From the NCBI GenBank assembly GCA_016190245.1, contig JACPQY010000023.1, forward strand, positions 1 through 40,419: a DNA stretch of 40,419 nucleotides, in the 5' to 3' direction. Below the pieces are notes generated by a model, which was not told where the DNA came from, did not search any database, and worked only from the letters and a program-made list of their open reading frames with translations. How positions within the stretch are numbered: position 1 is the stretch's first letter; each line of letters begins with the position of its first letter. This document shows positions 15,955 through 25,861 of this stretch, piece after piece. The translations under genes and the position numbers were made by a program. The stretch is from Nitrospirota bacterium. GTDB lineage: Bacteria > JACPQY01.

Positions 15955-17504
15955 GACGCCTGGCCCTCCAGCCTCGAACGACCGTCCAGCCCGGCAGGAA
16001 TGGGCCGCCCGGCCGCGCTCAAGAGCGTCGGACAGACGTCCGCGGTGCGAACGGGCCCCGGCCGCAGACGCAGGTTCGTCAGGAGGGGAACGATCATGTG
16101 GGCCCGCTGAAACGAGCCGTGCGAGGCCCGATGCTCGGGGTGCTCATAGCGATAGCGCAGATCGCTTCCTTCGCCGGCCGATACCACCAGGTCGCCGGTC
16201 CGCTGCGATGCGAAGACTTGGAGCAACTGCACCAGGACATCCGGGTACCGCCCGGTCCACGTGCGGCGCAGACTCGTTTCGGCATCCCGGTGAACGCACG
16301 CGCCCAGCCCAAGTGGATCTCCCCCCAACGGTGTGTGGCGGATGGACCGGCCGGACGTCTGTATCCGCGCCGCTCCGTCACGGGAACGGACGATCACGCC
16401 GCCCCCACCGTCGCGCGCCGCAACGAAGTCAACTTCCGGTCGGGCGCAAAGGCGTTCCACCAACCGCCCGTGAGCCGCCTCGATCTCGTCATAGGATTGA
16501 GCGGCCCCCCACCCATCCTTCCGCCTGAGGTACAGGTTGGCCATGGCGTTGCCCGAGACCATCACGGCACACTCGGCGTCCCTCCAATGCCGGTACACCC
16601 GGGGATAGGCGAACGTCCGCAGGCCCTGTTGCTCACAAAACGTCGTCAACTCGAAGTGGCGCTCCACGGGTGTCATGCCGTGGTCGCTCACCACCACGAT
16701 GGCCGATCGGTCCAGTTCGCCCCGGTCCGCGAGGCGGTCGCAAAGCCGGCCCAGCCAGCGGTCGAACGACCTGTACACCCTCAGCACGCGTTCGTGATCC
16801 GGGGCGATGTGGTGGGACAGCTCGTCCAAGGCGAGAAACGCGCCGAAGATGAAAGGCGCCCCTCGCTGCACGGCCCGGGAATACCGGAGGCGCGCGACGC
16901 CGTCCACAGCCTCCCAATGCTCGGTGTAGTGGGCATACGTGAACAACGCGGCCTTGCGCACCGGCGTCGGTTCTCGCGGCCCGCCGTTGCGGGAGGAGAC
17001 GGGGGAGAAGATGTTGGCCGAGCCCGGGAAGTGATCGAACAGCGTGATGGTGCCCGGCGCGAGGTCGCGGTTCATGAGGAAGCTCTCGAGGCCGACATAG
17101 CTCCGGACGCGGTCCAAGGACCACCGCCGGACTTCGTAGGCTCCACGGTCGAGCCAGCGGATGCCCGGCAGGTTGAGGTGGCCGGGAAAGCGGCCGCTCA
17201 GAATGGGCAGGTAGGCCGGCCCCGTCGTGGAAGGGAAGCATGTCACGGCCTCGGTGTGCGTCCCCCCCCCCCGCACGAGGGTGCGGAGTGTCCGCAGCTC
17301 ACCGGCGTCCATCAAGTCGCGAATCGTATCGGCCCGCGCCCCGTCCAGCAGGAACACGAAGAGCCTTTCCCTGGCAAAGGACGCCGCCCCGCGCGCCGGT
17401 CCGCGCGGGTTTCCGGGCTCCTCTGGGAGAGGGGAAGCATCCGGCAGATTGCACGTCTGGTGCGAGAGGCCCGCAGGCTGAAAGCTTGCTGTGCCCCGTT
17501 CCAC
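15951..17504 (-). CDS. Alkaline phosphatase superfamily phosphodiesterase (NPP-like)
   Basis: This is a metal-dependent phosphodiesterase/nucleotide pyrophosphatase-like enzyme. The first metal Asp is in FVFLLDGARAD, the nucleophile Thr in CFPSTTGPAYLP, the second metal group in VVVSDHGMTP, an Asp/His pair in LDELSHH, and a late His in ASHGSFQRAH. No signal peptide is evident, so it is probably cytoplasmic. The start is uncertain. GTG 17504 lies just after a dispersed repeat and gives 517 residues with a Pro-rich lead. GTG 17357 has a better ribosome site (agggaaagg) but would begin inside the first beta strand. The frame is open to 17651 through the repeat. A G11 tract in the coding strand (17262-17272 on plus) is read through in frame. 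Confidence 0.82.
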   Translation of the reverse strand: MERGTASFQPAGLSHQTCNLPDASPLPEEPGNPRGPARGAASFARERLFVFLLDGARADTIRDLMDAGELRTLRTLVRGGGTHTEAVTCFPSTTGPAYLPILSGRFPGHLNLPGIRWLDRGAYEVRRWSLDRVRSYVGLESFLMNRDLAPGTITLFDHFPGSANIFSPVSSRNGGPREPTPVRKAALFTYAHYTEHWEAVDGVARLRYSRAVQRGAPFIFGAFLALDELSHHIAPDHERVLRVYRSFDRWLGRLCDRLADRGELDRSAIVVVSDHGMTPVERHFELTTFCEQQGLRTFAYPRVYRHWRDAECAVMVSGNAMANLYLRRKDGWGAAQSYDEIEAAHGRLVERLCARPEVDFVAARDGGGGVIVRSRDGAARIQTSGRSIRHTPLGGDPLGLGACVHRDAETSLRRTWTGRYPDVLVQLLQVFASQRTGDLVVSAGEGSDLRYRYEHPEHRASHGSFQRAHMIVPLLTNLRLRPGPVRTADVCPTLLSAAGRPIPAGLDGRSRLEGQAS

Positions 17505-17610
17505 GGGTGCGCCTACCCCGGATTCTCGTTCCTGGCAGCCGCGGGCTTCCCGCCTGTCCAGTCCGCCACGGCGGACGGACTTCGGCGGGCAGGCACCCCG
17601 CGTCATTGCC
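17505..17610. repeat. Dispersed palindromic repeat, copy B
   Basis: This is an inverted copy of the element at 11988-12092, sharing ccgcgggcttcccgcctgtc, the gtccgccacggcggac core and the flanking acttcggcggg. It sits between the apgM stop and the phosphodiesterase start within the minus-strand operon. It may form a hairpin in the polycistronic mRNA. Confidence 0.75.
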
Positions 17611-17657
17611 TTTGACGCTCTCAAGGCAGACCTCGCGGCGACCCGTGCCAACGGCGG

Positions 17658-18929
17658 TCAGGCCCCGAATTTCTTCAGCTTGAGGGCGTTGGCGAGGAGC
17701 AGGGGCATCAGGTCCTTCATCGCGAAAATGCCGAGCGAGCCGGAATTGCACGTGCGCTCGCTGAATCGCCCCTGCCCGTCGCCCCCCCCCCATCGCGACC
17801 AGATGAGCGCCGGGACGGGGTGCCAACTGTGTGCCTTGAGGGGAACCGGCGAGGAGTGATCGCCCGTCACGGCCACCACATCGGGCTTCCACTCCAGAAT
17901 CCGCGGCAGCGCGCCGTCCAGGGTCTCGATGGCGCGCACCTTCGCTTCGAAGTTCCCGTCCTCGCCGGCCTGATCCGTCGCCTTCCAATGAAAATAGAAG
18001 AACGTGTAGCGGTCGCGGTTCCGGTCCAGCGCCACGCACTGCCCATCGAGGCCGCCGGGAGTGACGTCCAGGATCTCCATGCCCAGGAGCCGCGCCAGAC
18101 CCCGGTACATCGGGTAGCTTGCGACGCAGGCCGCCTTGAGGCGGAAGCGATCCGTCAAGGAAGGCAGATCGGGGCGTTTCGAGAACCCCCGGAGGAGCGC
18201 GGCGTTGGCCCGCGACTCGCCCTTCAAGAGCGCCTGGACGCGGCGAGAGAACAGGTTGGCCGCGCGTGCGGTCCTGGCCGCGCCGGCCGCCAGCGGGCGC
18301 GCAGGCGGGATGGCACGCCCTTCCTTTTGAGGATCCATGTCGGTCACTTCGTCACTCAGGCCCTTGCCCCGGAAGACGATCGCGAAGCGGTGCGACATAC
18401 CCGGCTGGATCACGACCTTCACGCCGTCCAGCCGCTCGCACTCGGTCTGGATCCGCGCACATAGCACCCGTGTCTTCTCGGTTTCAATCCGACCGGCGCG
18501 CCGATCCGTGACGATGCCGGAAGGATCGAGCGTGCAGAAATTGCCCCGCGCCGCCACGTCCCCTGCCTCCAGCTTCATGTCCAGTCCCACCGCTTCCAGG
18601 ACCCCTCGCCCGATCTGGACGCCTATGGGGTCGTAGCCGAATAGCGCGAGGTGCCCGGGACCACTCCCCGGGGTGATGCCGGGGCCCACGGGGAGGAGAC
18701 GCCCCAGCGAGGCCTCCCGCGCCAACTCGTCAAGGTGGGGCGTGCGCGCCGCCTCCAGAGGCGTGGCAGGATGCTCGCGCGACGGGATGTCACCCAGCCC
18801 ATCCATGACCAGCAGGAGGATCCGGCTCGGGGTTTCTTCGATGAGGTCGGCCCACGGCCCCCCCCCCGCCGCCTGCGCCGGGTCCACCCCCGTCGAGCGG
18901 CCGCGCACCCGCTGCGCGTCCTTCCTCAC
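17658..18929 (-). CDS. apgM: Archaeal-type cofactor-independent phosphoglycerate mutase
   Basis: This enzyme interconverts 3- and 2-phosphoglycerate using a metal-bound phosphoserine intermediate. ILLLVMDGLGD carries the first metal Asp, TPGSGPGHLALFGYDP the likely nucleophile Ser, and GRGVLEAVG, VAVTGDHSSPVPLKAHSWHP and SGSLGIFAMKDLM are aPGAM family blocks. From the GTG at 18929, which overlaps the lapAB stop as GTGA, it is 423 residues; a GTG at 18887 would give 409 and is also possible. Family members are about 400. Two runs of ten Gs occur in the coding strand (plus 17782-17791 and 18858-18867), both in frame. aPGAM occurs in archaea and many bacteria, including deltaproteobacteria. Confidence 0.92.
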   Translation of the reverse strand: MRKDAQRVRGRSTGVDPAQAAGGGPWADLIEETPSRILLLVMDGLGDIPSREHPATPLEAARTPHLDELAREASLGRLLPVGPGITPGSGPGHLALFGYDPIGVQIGRGVLEAVGLDMKLEAGDVAARGNFCTLDPSGIVTDRRAGRIETEKTRVLCARIQTECERLDGVKVVIQPGMSHRFAIVFRGKGLSDEVTDMDPQKEGRAIPPARPLAAGAARTARAANLFSRRVQALLKGESRANAALLRGFSKRPDLPSLTDRFRLKAACVASYPMYRGLARLLGMEILDVTPGGLDGQCVALDRNRDRYTFFYFHWKATDQAGEDGNFEAKVRAIETLDGALPRILEWKPDVVAVTGDHSSPVPLKAHSWHPVPALIWSRWGGGDGQGRFSERTCNSGSLGIFAMKDLMPLLLANALKLKKFGA

Positions 18930-20215
18930 GACAGGGTCAGCCGCAGCCCCGAGAAACGCCCGCACGCGGGGCACCGATCCGCGTAACCGGACGGGTTGCG
19001 CCGGTGGCAACCCGTGCACACGTAAGACGGCTGGATCTGGTTGTCCTTCCCCAGCGCCTTGCGGAAGTTGGCCCCTGCCTTTTCGAAGGCCTGCCGACGG
19101 TAGTGGGCCTCGCCCAGGAGGAGATGCGCGGCCGCATTCTCGGCATCCTGCTCCTCCATCTGCCGGAGCTGGTCCTGGCACTCGTCAATGAGCCCGATCC
19201 GGAGCAGCGCATTCGCATACAGCAGCCGCAGGGGGCCCGCGGCCTCGTCACCGTCGATCGCGCGGCGGTAGAAGCGAATGAGCCGGTTGGGATCGTGGGC
19301 CTTGATCCACAGCTCCTCGATGGGAGGGGCGAAGACCGGGTCCTTCGTCTTTTGGAAGCAACGCTCCAGGAATTCGGCGGCATCCCGCTCTCGGTTCGAG
19401 TCGGAAAGCAACCGCGCCTTCAAGAGGTGGGCCGGCGGGCAATCATCCTTCTCGGAGAAACTCTCCTCCAGCGCCGCAATCGCCGCGGCGCGGTCGCCGC
19501 CGTCCGCCCGTATGCGGGCACGCTCGTGACGAACTTCCAGGAGAAGAGCCGCCAGGGCGGGATCTTCGCCGCGACCGAGACGAACCGCCTTTTGAGCAGC
19601 CTCCACGGCATCCTCCCACCGCTCGCCGTTGCGGTAGGCCTGTGCCAGCAACGCCCACCACTCGGCCCGCTTCCCGTCCTGACTGATGATCCTCCGCAGT
19701 TCCTCCGCGGCCCTGAGATACTCCCGGTTCTCGAAGAGGATCTGGGCAAGCTTGTAGCCGTAGTCGAGGTTCTTGCGATCGTGAGAGATCAGGCTCTCGA
19801 TCCGCCTCCTCGCGCCGACCGCGTCGCCCATCTTGCGGAACGCCTCCACCTCCGCGAGCCGGGCCGGAAGGTGATCGGGAAAGACGTCCGTGGCCTGGGC
19901 GAAATGCTCGCGGGCCGCGGCGAAGTCACCGGCCAGGAGGCGCTCCATGCCGCGGTGGTAGAACTCGTCCGCCACCGTGCGCTTGCGCTCGACCTTCCGG
20001 GCCGACCACCGCCGGACAGCGCGCCGACCCCGCCCGATCCAAGAGGCCACGGTGGCGAACACGGCGCCGGCCGTGGCGGAGATGAAGACCAGCAGCCCGA
20101 GCGGGACCTGCCACGTCGGGCCCTCCGGCCGAAGGGCGAACTCTGCAATCCCCTGGTTCAGCCAGTAGATGTAAAAGAACAGGCCGGCGAGGACAAAAGA
20201 GACGACAATCCACAT
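18926..20215 (-). CDS. LapA-LapB fusion: TPR protein with rubredoxin-like zinc site
   Basis: This 429-residue inner-membrane protein has a first ~65 residues with two TM helices (MWIVVSFVLAGLFFYIYWL and VPLGLLVFISATAGAVFATV), the layout of LapA (DUF1049). Tandem TPRs then fill residues ~85-395, and the C-terminus has a rubredoxin-like site with C400, C403, C415 and C418 (CTGC...CPAC). E. coli LapB (YciM) has one TM, TPRs and the same metal site, and steers LpxC to FtsH to balance LPS and phospholipid synthesis; LapA is a separate gene there. I chose ATG 20215 because it begins with the TM, 7 nt after the rsfS stop. LPS control is inferred from this resemblance. Confidence 0.83.
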   Translation of the reverse strand: MWIVVSFVLAGLFFYIYWLNQGIAEFALRPEGPTWQVPLGLLVFISATAGAVFATVASWIGRGRRAVRRWSARKVERKRTVADEFYHRGMERLLAGDFAAAREHFAQATDVFPDHLPARLAEVEAFRKMGDAVGARRRIESLISHDRKNLDYGYKLAQILFENREYLRAAEELRRIISQDGKRAEWWALLAQAYRNGERWEDAVEAAQKAVRLGRGEDPALAALLLEVRHERARIRADGGDRAAAIAALEESFSEKDDCPPAHLLKARLLSDSNRERDAAEFLERCFQKTKDPVFAPPIEELWIKAHDPNRLIRFYRRAIDGDEAAGPLRLLYANALLRIGLIDECQDQLRQMEEQDAENAAAHLLLGEAHYRRQAFEKAGANFRKALGKDNQIQPSYVCTGCHRRNPSGYADRCPACGRFSGLRLTLS

Positions 20216-20222
20216 AGGGAAA

Positions 20223-20624
20223 TCAGGACGCGGTCGCCGGTCCGCCGCTCGCAACCGGGCCGCCGCCTGTTCCTTCGCCGGGTCGTTCGTCCGAGGCCAT
20301 CGAAACGCGGGGCGCATTGTACCACAGCCCTTCGAGGTCGTAACGCGTCCGCAAGGGGCGGTGGAAGATGTGGACAACCACGTCGCCGAGATCAATCAGC
20401 GCCCAGCGGCCCGATTCCAGCCCCTCGACACCGATGGGACGCACCCCTCGCTCCGCGGCACCGCTCACAACGGCCTGGGCGAGCGCCGTGACGTGACGGT
20501 CCGATCCGCCGCTCGCAATCAGCAGGTAGTCGGCATACGTCTTCTCGGCCACCAGATCGAGAAGGACGGGGTTCTCCCCCTTCTTGTCCTCGATGTGCCG
20601 CAAGCAGGCGCGGGCGAGATCCAC
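20223..20624 (-). CDS. rsfS: Ribosomal silencing factor RsfS
   Basis: This 133-residue Iojap/DUF143 protein binds ribosomal protein L14 and blocks subunit joining when nutrients are low. Conserved segments are KKGENPVLLDL, TYADYLLIASGGSDRHV, GVEGLESGRWALIDLGDVVV and IFHRPLRTRYDLEGLW. The GTG at 20624 is the start; the nadD stop lies 25 nt upstream. The nadD-rsfS order is widely conserved. The last ~25 residues are a Gly/Pro-rich tail beyond the domain. Confidence 0.94.
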   Translation of the reverse strand: MDLARACLRHIEDKKGENPVLLDLVAEKTYADYLLIASGGSDRHVTALAQAVVSGAAERGVRPIGVEGLESGRWALIDLGDVVVHIFHRPLRTRYDLEGLWYNAPRVSMASDERPGEGTGGGPVASGGPATAS

Positions 20625-20649
20625 CGGCGTCAGACCGCTCCCAGGTGAG

Positions 20650-21375
20650 CTACCGATATAGACCGTTCTCCTCGATGTAGTGGTGCACCGCTTCCGGCAC
20701 GAGACCGCGCATGGGGTGGTGCGCTTGGTAGGATTCCCGGATGGCCGTGGAGGACACGGGCACAGGCGGGGCGTCGAGAAAAGTCACCGTCTTGCCCGAG
20801 CTGTTCGTGTACACTCGCTTGCGGAGATTATAGCGATAGAGTCCCGTTGGATCAAGGCCCGCTCCGGTGTGCCGTCTCCCTCCCGCATCAGGTCTCGCCC
20901 GTCCGCCCTGGCCCACCGAGGGCGCGGCCACGCCTCCCGTTGGGCGGTCGGCAACCGCAACATGGGCCGCGCGAAGGATCCGAACATAGCTCTTCCACGT
21001 GCGGATCTCGCGGAAGCTGTCCGCCCCCATGATCAGGTAGAGCGCCGCGGATCGGGTGACGAAGCCCCGAATTTCCCTCAACGTGTCCACCGTATAGGAG
21101 GGACCGTCCCTCCGTCCCTCGAGATCAGACACCAGAACCCCTTTCCACCCTCTGAAGGCGAACCGCACCATGGCCAAGCGGTGGCCGAAGGGGGTCGCAC
21201 GGCGCCCCGGTTTGTGAGGCGGCTGTCGGTTGGGCAGAACATAGACGATATCCAGCCCGAGACGCCGCTGCGCCTGGTCCACGACGTACAGGTGGCCGAC
21301 GTGAACCGGATCGAACGTGCCGCCGAAAACCCCGACCTTCACGTGGCGGTCAGGAACGAACCTGCCCTGTGCCAT
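20650..21375 (-). CDS. nadD: Nicotinate-nucleotide adenylyltransferase
   Basis: The enzyme makes deamido-NAD from nicotinate mononucleotide and ATP. The nucleotidyltransferase signature [15 protein letters not shown] lies at the N-terminus, PPHKP follows, and [10 protein letters not shown] is the second ATP-binding motif. At 241 residues it is somewhat longer than usual (190-220) because of a Gly/Arg-rich insertion around residues 145-175. I chose ATG 21375; a TTG two codons upstream is possible. The start overlaps the end of proA by 26 nt. Confidence 0.95.
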   Translation of the reverse strand: MAQGRFVPDRHVKVGVFGGTFDPVHVGHLYVVDQAQRRLGLDIVYVLPNRQPPHKPGRRATPFGHRLAMVRFAFRGWKGVLVSDLEGRRDGPSYTVDTLREIRGFVTRSAALYLIMGADSFREIRTWKSYVRILRAAHVAVADRPTGGVAAPSVGQGGRARPDAGGRRHTGAGLDPTGLYRYNLRKRVYTNSSGKTVTFLDAPPVPVSSTAIRESYQAHHPMRGLVPEAVHHYIEENGLYR

Positions 21376-22612
21376 AGACAATGAACTTCTGCGTCGTCAG
21401 CCCCTCCAGCCCCATCGGGCCGAACGCATGAATCTTGGACGTACTGATCCCGACCTCGGCGCCGAGACCCAACTCGAACCCGTCGCTGAACCGCGTTGAG
21501 GCGTTGACAAGGACGGTGGAGGAATTCACCTCGCGCAGGAACTGCTCCGCGCGGTGGTAGTCGCGCGTCACGATCGTCTCCGTGTGGAGCGAGCCGTACG
21601 TCTGGATGTGCCGGATCGCCTCGCCGATGCCGGGGACGACCCGAACGGCCAGGACGAGGGCGAGGTACTCCGCGCTCCAGTCATCCTCCGTGGCGGGCTT
21701 GGCCTCGCGCAGGATCGCCCTCGTCCGCTCGCAGCCTCGCAGTTCCACCCCCGCCTCGGCCAGGTCCCGCCCGACCAGCGGCAAGAAATGCGGCGCGATC
21801 GCCTCGTGAATGAGCATCGTCTCCATCGCGTTGCACACGGAGGGCCGCTGAACCTTCGCATTCACGCAGATCGAACGCGCCATGTCGAGATCCGCCCCCT
21901 CGTCCACGTACACGTGGCATACCCCTTTGTAATGTTTCACAACCGGGATCCGGGATTTCTCGGCCACGCTGCGGATCAGACCCTCGCCCCCGCGGGGCAC
22001 GATCAGGTCGATGTCGTCCTCCAACTTGAGCAGCTCGTCCACAAGTGCGTGGTCGGTGCGCTCCACGAGTTGGATGGCATCCTGCGGCAGGCCCGCCCCG
22101 CCCAGCTCCGCCCGCAGGAGCGATGCCACGGCGCGATTCGACTCCAGGGCCTCGGAGCCACCCCGCAGGATGACGGCATTCCCCGCCTTCACGCACAAAC
22201 CCGCGGCATCGGACGTGACGTTGGGACGCGCCTCGTAGATCACGCCGATCACGCCGAGCGGGATCCGCATCCGGCCCACGCGCAGTCCGTTCGGCCGCGT
22301 CCACATCCCCGAGACCGTGCCCACAGGGTCCGGGAGCCGGCTGACTTCGATCAGGCTGTCGGCCATGGTGCGGATCCGAGCGGGAGTGAGACGCAGCCGA
22401 TCCACGAGCGCCGTGGCCGTACCCTTCGCCTCGGCGGCCCGCACATCACGGGCATTGGCCTCCAGAAGCGCGGCCTCCCCGCCTCGGAACGCGGCCGCCG
22501 CTCCCTCGAGAAAAGCATCCTTCTGCCGCGAGGGAGCGGACGCCATGGACACGGACGCGCGCTTCGCCCGCGCCGCGATCTCCCGCGCTTCCTTCTCGAG
22601 TTGGCCGGTCAT
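21350..22612 (-). CDS. proA: Glutamate-5-semialdehyde dehydrogenase (gamma-glutamyl phosphate reductase)
   Basis: This NADPH-dependent enzyme performs the second step of proline synthesis. It has 420 residues, close to the family norm of about 417. The aldehyde-dehydrogenase core is visible: [46 protein letters not shown] and the active-site Cys in [13 protein letters not shown]-terminal blocks [20 protein letters not shown] and [21 protein letters not shown] are typical. The ATG at 22612 heads the long minus-strand operon; proB is not in the window. A tacgat box 6 nt before the ATG is a possible -10. Confidence 0.96.
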   Translation of the reverse strand: MTGQLEKEAREIAARAKRASVSMASAPSRQKDAFLEGAAAAFRGGEAALLEANARDVRAAEAKGTATALVDRLRLTPARIRTMADSLIEVSRLPDPVGTVSGMWTRPNGLRVGRMRIPLGVIGVIYEARPNVTSDAAGLCVKAGNAVILRGGSEALESNRAVASLLRAELGGAGLPQDAIQLVERTDHALVDELLKLEDDIDLIVPRGGEGLIRSVAEKSRIPVVKHYKGVCHVYVDEGADLDMARSICVNAKVQRPSVCNAMETMLIHEAIAPHFLPLVGRDLAEAGVELRGCERTRAILREAKPATEDDWSAEYLALVLAVRVVPGIGEAIRHIQTYGSLHTETIVTRDYHRAEQFLREVNSSTVLVNASTRFSDGFELGLGAEVGISTSKIHAFGPMGLEGLTTQKFIVYGTGQVRS

Positions 22613-22637
22613 TGGGTGATCGTAGCAAAAGCGGGCG

Positions 22638-22666
22638 TTGAAGAAAACGGGACCGACCGGTAAGCT
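22638..22666 (+). promoter_or_regulatory. Promoter-like boxes before the DUF4175 gene
   Basis: ttgaag (22638-22643) and taagct (22661-22666) are separated by 17 nt and end 8 nt before GTG 22675. The spacing matches the boxes at hslV and ilvD, but the -10 match is weak. Confidence 0.35.
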
Positions 22667-22674
22667 TGGAGGTT

Positions 22675-25600
22675 GTGGAAGGCCCTGGGATTCTTCTGGA
22701 CCGGGTAGTGCGGCGCGCCACCGCCGAGTGGGCGAAGGCGTGGTCCCGACTGGCGCTCGCCTGCACGCCGCTCGGCCTTGTCGCGGGCTTCTACGCCGTG
22801 GCGCTCGCCGAGGAAACCTTTCCCGAACACCTCCCCTCTCCGCCCTACCCCGGCGTGGCCGTGGCCGGGGCACTCGCCCTCCTCTGGTGCGTGGTTGTGG
22901 CCTGGCCGATGGCGGCCAAGCTGGGCACTTCCAACCGCCTGCGGTGGATTGAGTCCGCCTCGGGGCTCGCCTATCAGCCCCTCAGAACTCTACGAGAGGC
23001 AGGAAACTTCGATCCCGCGTTCTCGGCGGCGGTGATGGCTTTCGGCGAGCGGGAAACGGGCCGGCTTGACTATGCCCGCCTCGTTCAAGTCCCTTCCCGG
23101 CGATCGAGGCAGGCTCTTCAGGCCGGTGGGGTGGCGCTCCTTGCCCTCGCCCTCGGGTTCACGATCTTCCCGCGCGCGCACCTGCGATGGCTGCGCCTCC
23201 AGCTTCCCGCGGCGGCCGCGGCCTGGCTCCCCTCAAGCGTCACCGGCCGGCTCGCACTCCGGGAGATCTCCCTTCTCGTTCATCCGCCCGCTCACGCGCA
23301 CCGTCCTCCGCACGAGCTTCGCCCCACGGCGGACCCGATCCAGGTCCTCAAAGGCAGCCGGGTCGAGATGCGCGTCTCCACCGAGGAACCTCTCCGATCG
23401 GCCTCCGTGCTCTTCGAAGACGGCGCTTCGCTCCCCGCCCAGGTCGCAGGCGGCCGCATCGAGGCGACCTTCGACGTCCTGGCTCCAACCCGCGTGCGCG
23501 TCGCGGGACTCAACCGACGTTCGGAACCCGTGGAATCCACCGACGCCGTGGCGTTCTCCATCGAGGAGGATCAGCCCCCACGCGTGTCCCTTCTCCAGCC
23601 GTCGGAGGATCTGACCTTGGAAGAGACCCAGCGGGTTCCTCTCCAGTACTCGGCCGAAGACGACTTCGGTTTGCAACGGCTCGAGCTGGTGATTCTGCGC
23701 GGCAAGGACGAGACCACGGTTCCCCTCGAACGCCTCGAGGGGGAGCCGAAAGCCACGACCGGCGAATACCTCTGGGACCTGATTCAACTCTCGCCCAGCC
23801 CGGGGGAGGTCATCGCCTTCCACATCCGGGCGCGGGACAACGACACGGTCTCGGGCCCGAAATCCGCCGTCTCCGAAACGCGCCTCATCGAGATCCTGAG
23901 CGCGGATCACCGGCTGCGCGCCGAGATCGAGAAACTGCGCGCCGTCTGGGAGGGTTTGATCCAGACCCTCGCGGTGGAGCTGCCGACCGCCGAACCCGGG
24001 ATGAGCGCCACCGACCGCCGGACGTCCCACTCGACGATCGACACCCGCGTCCGCGAACTCCTCGGCTATCTCGACGACATCCTCGCCCAGATCGGTGAGG
24101 ACCAGCGCGTGAGCGCCGAATGGCTCGTCGCTCTGCGGGCGCTCCGCCAGGACCTCCACGACGCGAACGCGGCAAAATCCAGGTTCATGGCCGAGGCGGC
24201 CCCCTCGCTCGATGCGGCCGCCCCCGCCCTGCCTGCGCTCTACCGCTCGCTCGTCGGCGAGGAGATCGAGCAGATCGAGCGCGGCGTTCTCGGACTCGAC
24301 CGCTTCTTCGACGCGCAGGCGCTCGCAGAGGCCCAGCAGGGCTTCCAGCAGGCGCTCCAGAGCCAGCAAGATCTGGCGGACATCCTCTCCCACCTCGATC
24401 TCAAGGATCCGAAAGCCGCGTCCGAACTGCGCCGCCGGTTGGACGAGCTCCAGCGGTCGCTGGCCGGACTGTACGAGGACTTGATGAAGACGGCGCGCCA
24501 GATTCCGGACGAGATCCTCAACAGCGACGCAGCGGAGCCTCTCGGCGGCGAGCGGCTGGGCGACCTGATGAACGAGATCCGCGCCGCCCTCGATGCGGGC
24601 GATCTCGACAAGGCAAGGGAACTCCTCGCGCGCTTGCGCGAATCCATGGAGAAACTGATGAGCAGCCTCGATGCCGCGCGCCGCGGCGCGCAGGGGATCG
24701 ACGAGGAAGACTACAACGAGGCGATGGAGCTCTACCGTGAGGTCGAGCGGATCGAGCGGGATCAAGTGGCGCTCCGGGGCGAGACCTTTGAGGCCTCGAA
24801 GACCGGCCGGAACGAGGCCCAGGCGTTGCGGGACTGGCTCCACGCGCGCCTCGGGGAGATCCGGGGGCGTGTCGCATCCTCGGCAGAGGGTCTCACGCGG
24901 CTCGAGGCGGAGTCGCGCGCGGGCGCCTGGACGCCGCCGGTCCGGATGAGCGCGGACGCGAGCGCCGCCGCTCTGAACCAAGTCGAGAATCACCTGGAGC
25001 GCTCCGGCCTTGACGATCTGCTCCCGCAGGCGCAGGGCCTCGAGGCAGCCTTGAGGGCCGGCGTCCAATCCTCGCGAACCGCGCCACCGCCGGACGGGAC
25101 CCCGGAGGCGCCCAAGATCCGTGAGGACATCGAGAAGGCCCACGCCACGGCGCGCGAGATCGTCCGCACGCTTCAGAACCCGCCGCCGCCACAGGCCGGT
25201 GCGCCGTCCGCAGGTGGATCTCCGGACTCCTCGCAGGCGCTGGCCGGGAGGCAGGACAAGCTCGCGGAGGAGACACGCGGGCTGTCCGATCGGATTTCGG
25301 GTCTCGCGGAACGGATTCCCATGATGGGGCGGGGACCGGGGCGAAAGATCGGCGAGGCCGCGCAGGACATGGATGCCGCCGGATCCCAAGCGAGACAGGG
25401 GTCGCTCGGCCGCGCCCTCGGCCACCAGGATCAGGCGATCCAGAACTTGCGTGAGGCCACGGGCCGGATGCAGCAGGCGATGAACGGTATGAGTCAGGGT
25501 CTTGGCGGACTCGCCATGCCTTTCCCCGCGCTCTGGCCAACCGCAAGACAGGAAGGGCGCGGAGGGTCACCCGTCCAGAAAGTGCAGATCCCCACGCCGG

Positions 25601-25716
25601 ATCAGCACCGCGTGCCGAAAGAATTCCGCGAGGACATCCTGGAGGCAATGAAGGAGAAATACCCCGAGCGCTTCGAGCAGCCGATCAAGCGATACTATGA
25701 AGAACTGCTGCGCTGA
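22675..25716 (+). CDS. DUF4175-domain membrane protein, large coiled-coil
   Basis: This ~1013-residue protein has three N-terminal TM segments (near residues 20-45, 52-75 and 140-160) and beta-rich Ig-like segments (about 180-400, with [20 protein letters not shown] and [17 protein letters not shown]). A long Glu/Arg/Gln-rich helical region (about 410-900) follows, then a Gly/Met/Gln-rich stretch, and the end [20 protein letters not shown]...[10 protein letters not shown]. This architecture matches DUF4175 proteins, which in many bacteria accompany MoxR/DUF58/BatA genes; none is adjacent here. The start is ambiguous: GTG 22675 (used), TTG 22666 or GTG 22708. It is divergent from proA. Function unknown. 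Confidence 0.83.
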   Translation: MEGPGILLDRVVRRATAEWAKAWSRLALACTPLGLVAGFYAVALAEETFPEHLPSPPYPGVAVAGALALLWCVVVAWPMAAKLGTSNRLRWIESASGLAYQPLRTLREAGNFDPAFSAAVMAFGERETGRLDYARLVQVPSRRSRQALQAGGVALLALALGFTIFPRAHLRWLRLQLPAAAAAWLPSSVTGRLALREISLLVHPPAHAHRPPHELRPTADPIQVLKGSRVEMRVSTEEPLRSASVLFEDGASLPAQVAGGRIEATFDVLAPTRVRVAGLNRRSEPVESTDAVAFSIEEDQPPRVSLLQPSEDLTLEETQRVPLQYSAEDDFGLQRLELVILRGKDETTVPLERLEGEPKATTGEYLWDLIQLSPSPGEVIAFHIRARDNDTVSGPKSAVSETRLIEILSADHRLRAEIEKLRAVWEGLIQTLAVELPTAEPGMSATDRRTSHSTIDTRVRELLGYLDDILAQIGEDQRVSAEWLVALRALRQDLHDANAAKSRFMAEAAPSLDAAAPALPALYRSLVGEEIEQIERGVLGLDRFFDAQALAEAQQGFQQALQSQQDLADILSHLDLKDPKAASELRRRLDELQRSLAGLYEDLMKTARQIPDEILNSDAAEPLGGERLGDLMNEIRAALDAGDLDKARELLARLRESMEKLMSSLDAARRGAQGIDEEDYNEAMELYREVERIERDQVALRGETFEASKTGRNEAQALRDWLHARLGEIRGRVASSAEGLTRLEAESRAGAWTPPVRMSADASAAALNQVENHLERSGLDDLLPQAQGLEAALRAGVQSSRTAPPPDGTPEAPKIREDIEKAHATAREIVRTLQNPPPPQAGAPSAGGSPDSSQALAGRQDKLAEETRGLSDRISGLAERIPMMGRGPGRKIGEAAQDMDAAGSQARQGSLGRALGHQDQAIQNLREATGRMQQAMNGMSQGLGGLAMPFPALWPTARQEGRGGSPVQKVQIPTPDQHRVPKEFREDILEAMKEKYPERFEQPIKRYYEELLR

Positions 25717-25861
25717 CTCACAGAAGGAGAAGGAGTTGTGGAACTGCCTTAGCTCATGAACAATCAGGATATCGCTGAGAAAGCCGTCCAACAAGCAGGT
25801 GGTGCCGACGGCGGGCAAGCCGCAGGAATGACGGAAAGTCTTGCGCGGTCGCGGCTGAACC

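Noticed and set aside
16098-20491. Long plus-strand frames (505 and 495 codons) opposite the phosphodiesterase and lapAB
   Set aside because: Both are mirrored by genes with catalytic or metal-binding motifs on the minus strand.
23233-25425. 730-codon open frame antisense to the DUF4175 gene
   Set aside because: A by-product of high GC in a long gene; no family motifs, while the sense frame has conserved blocks.
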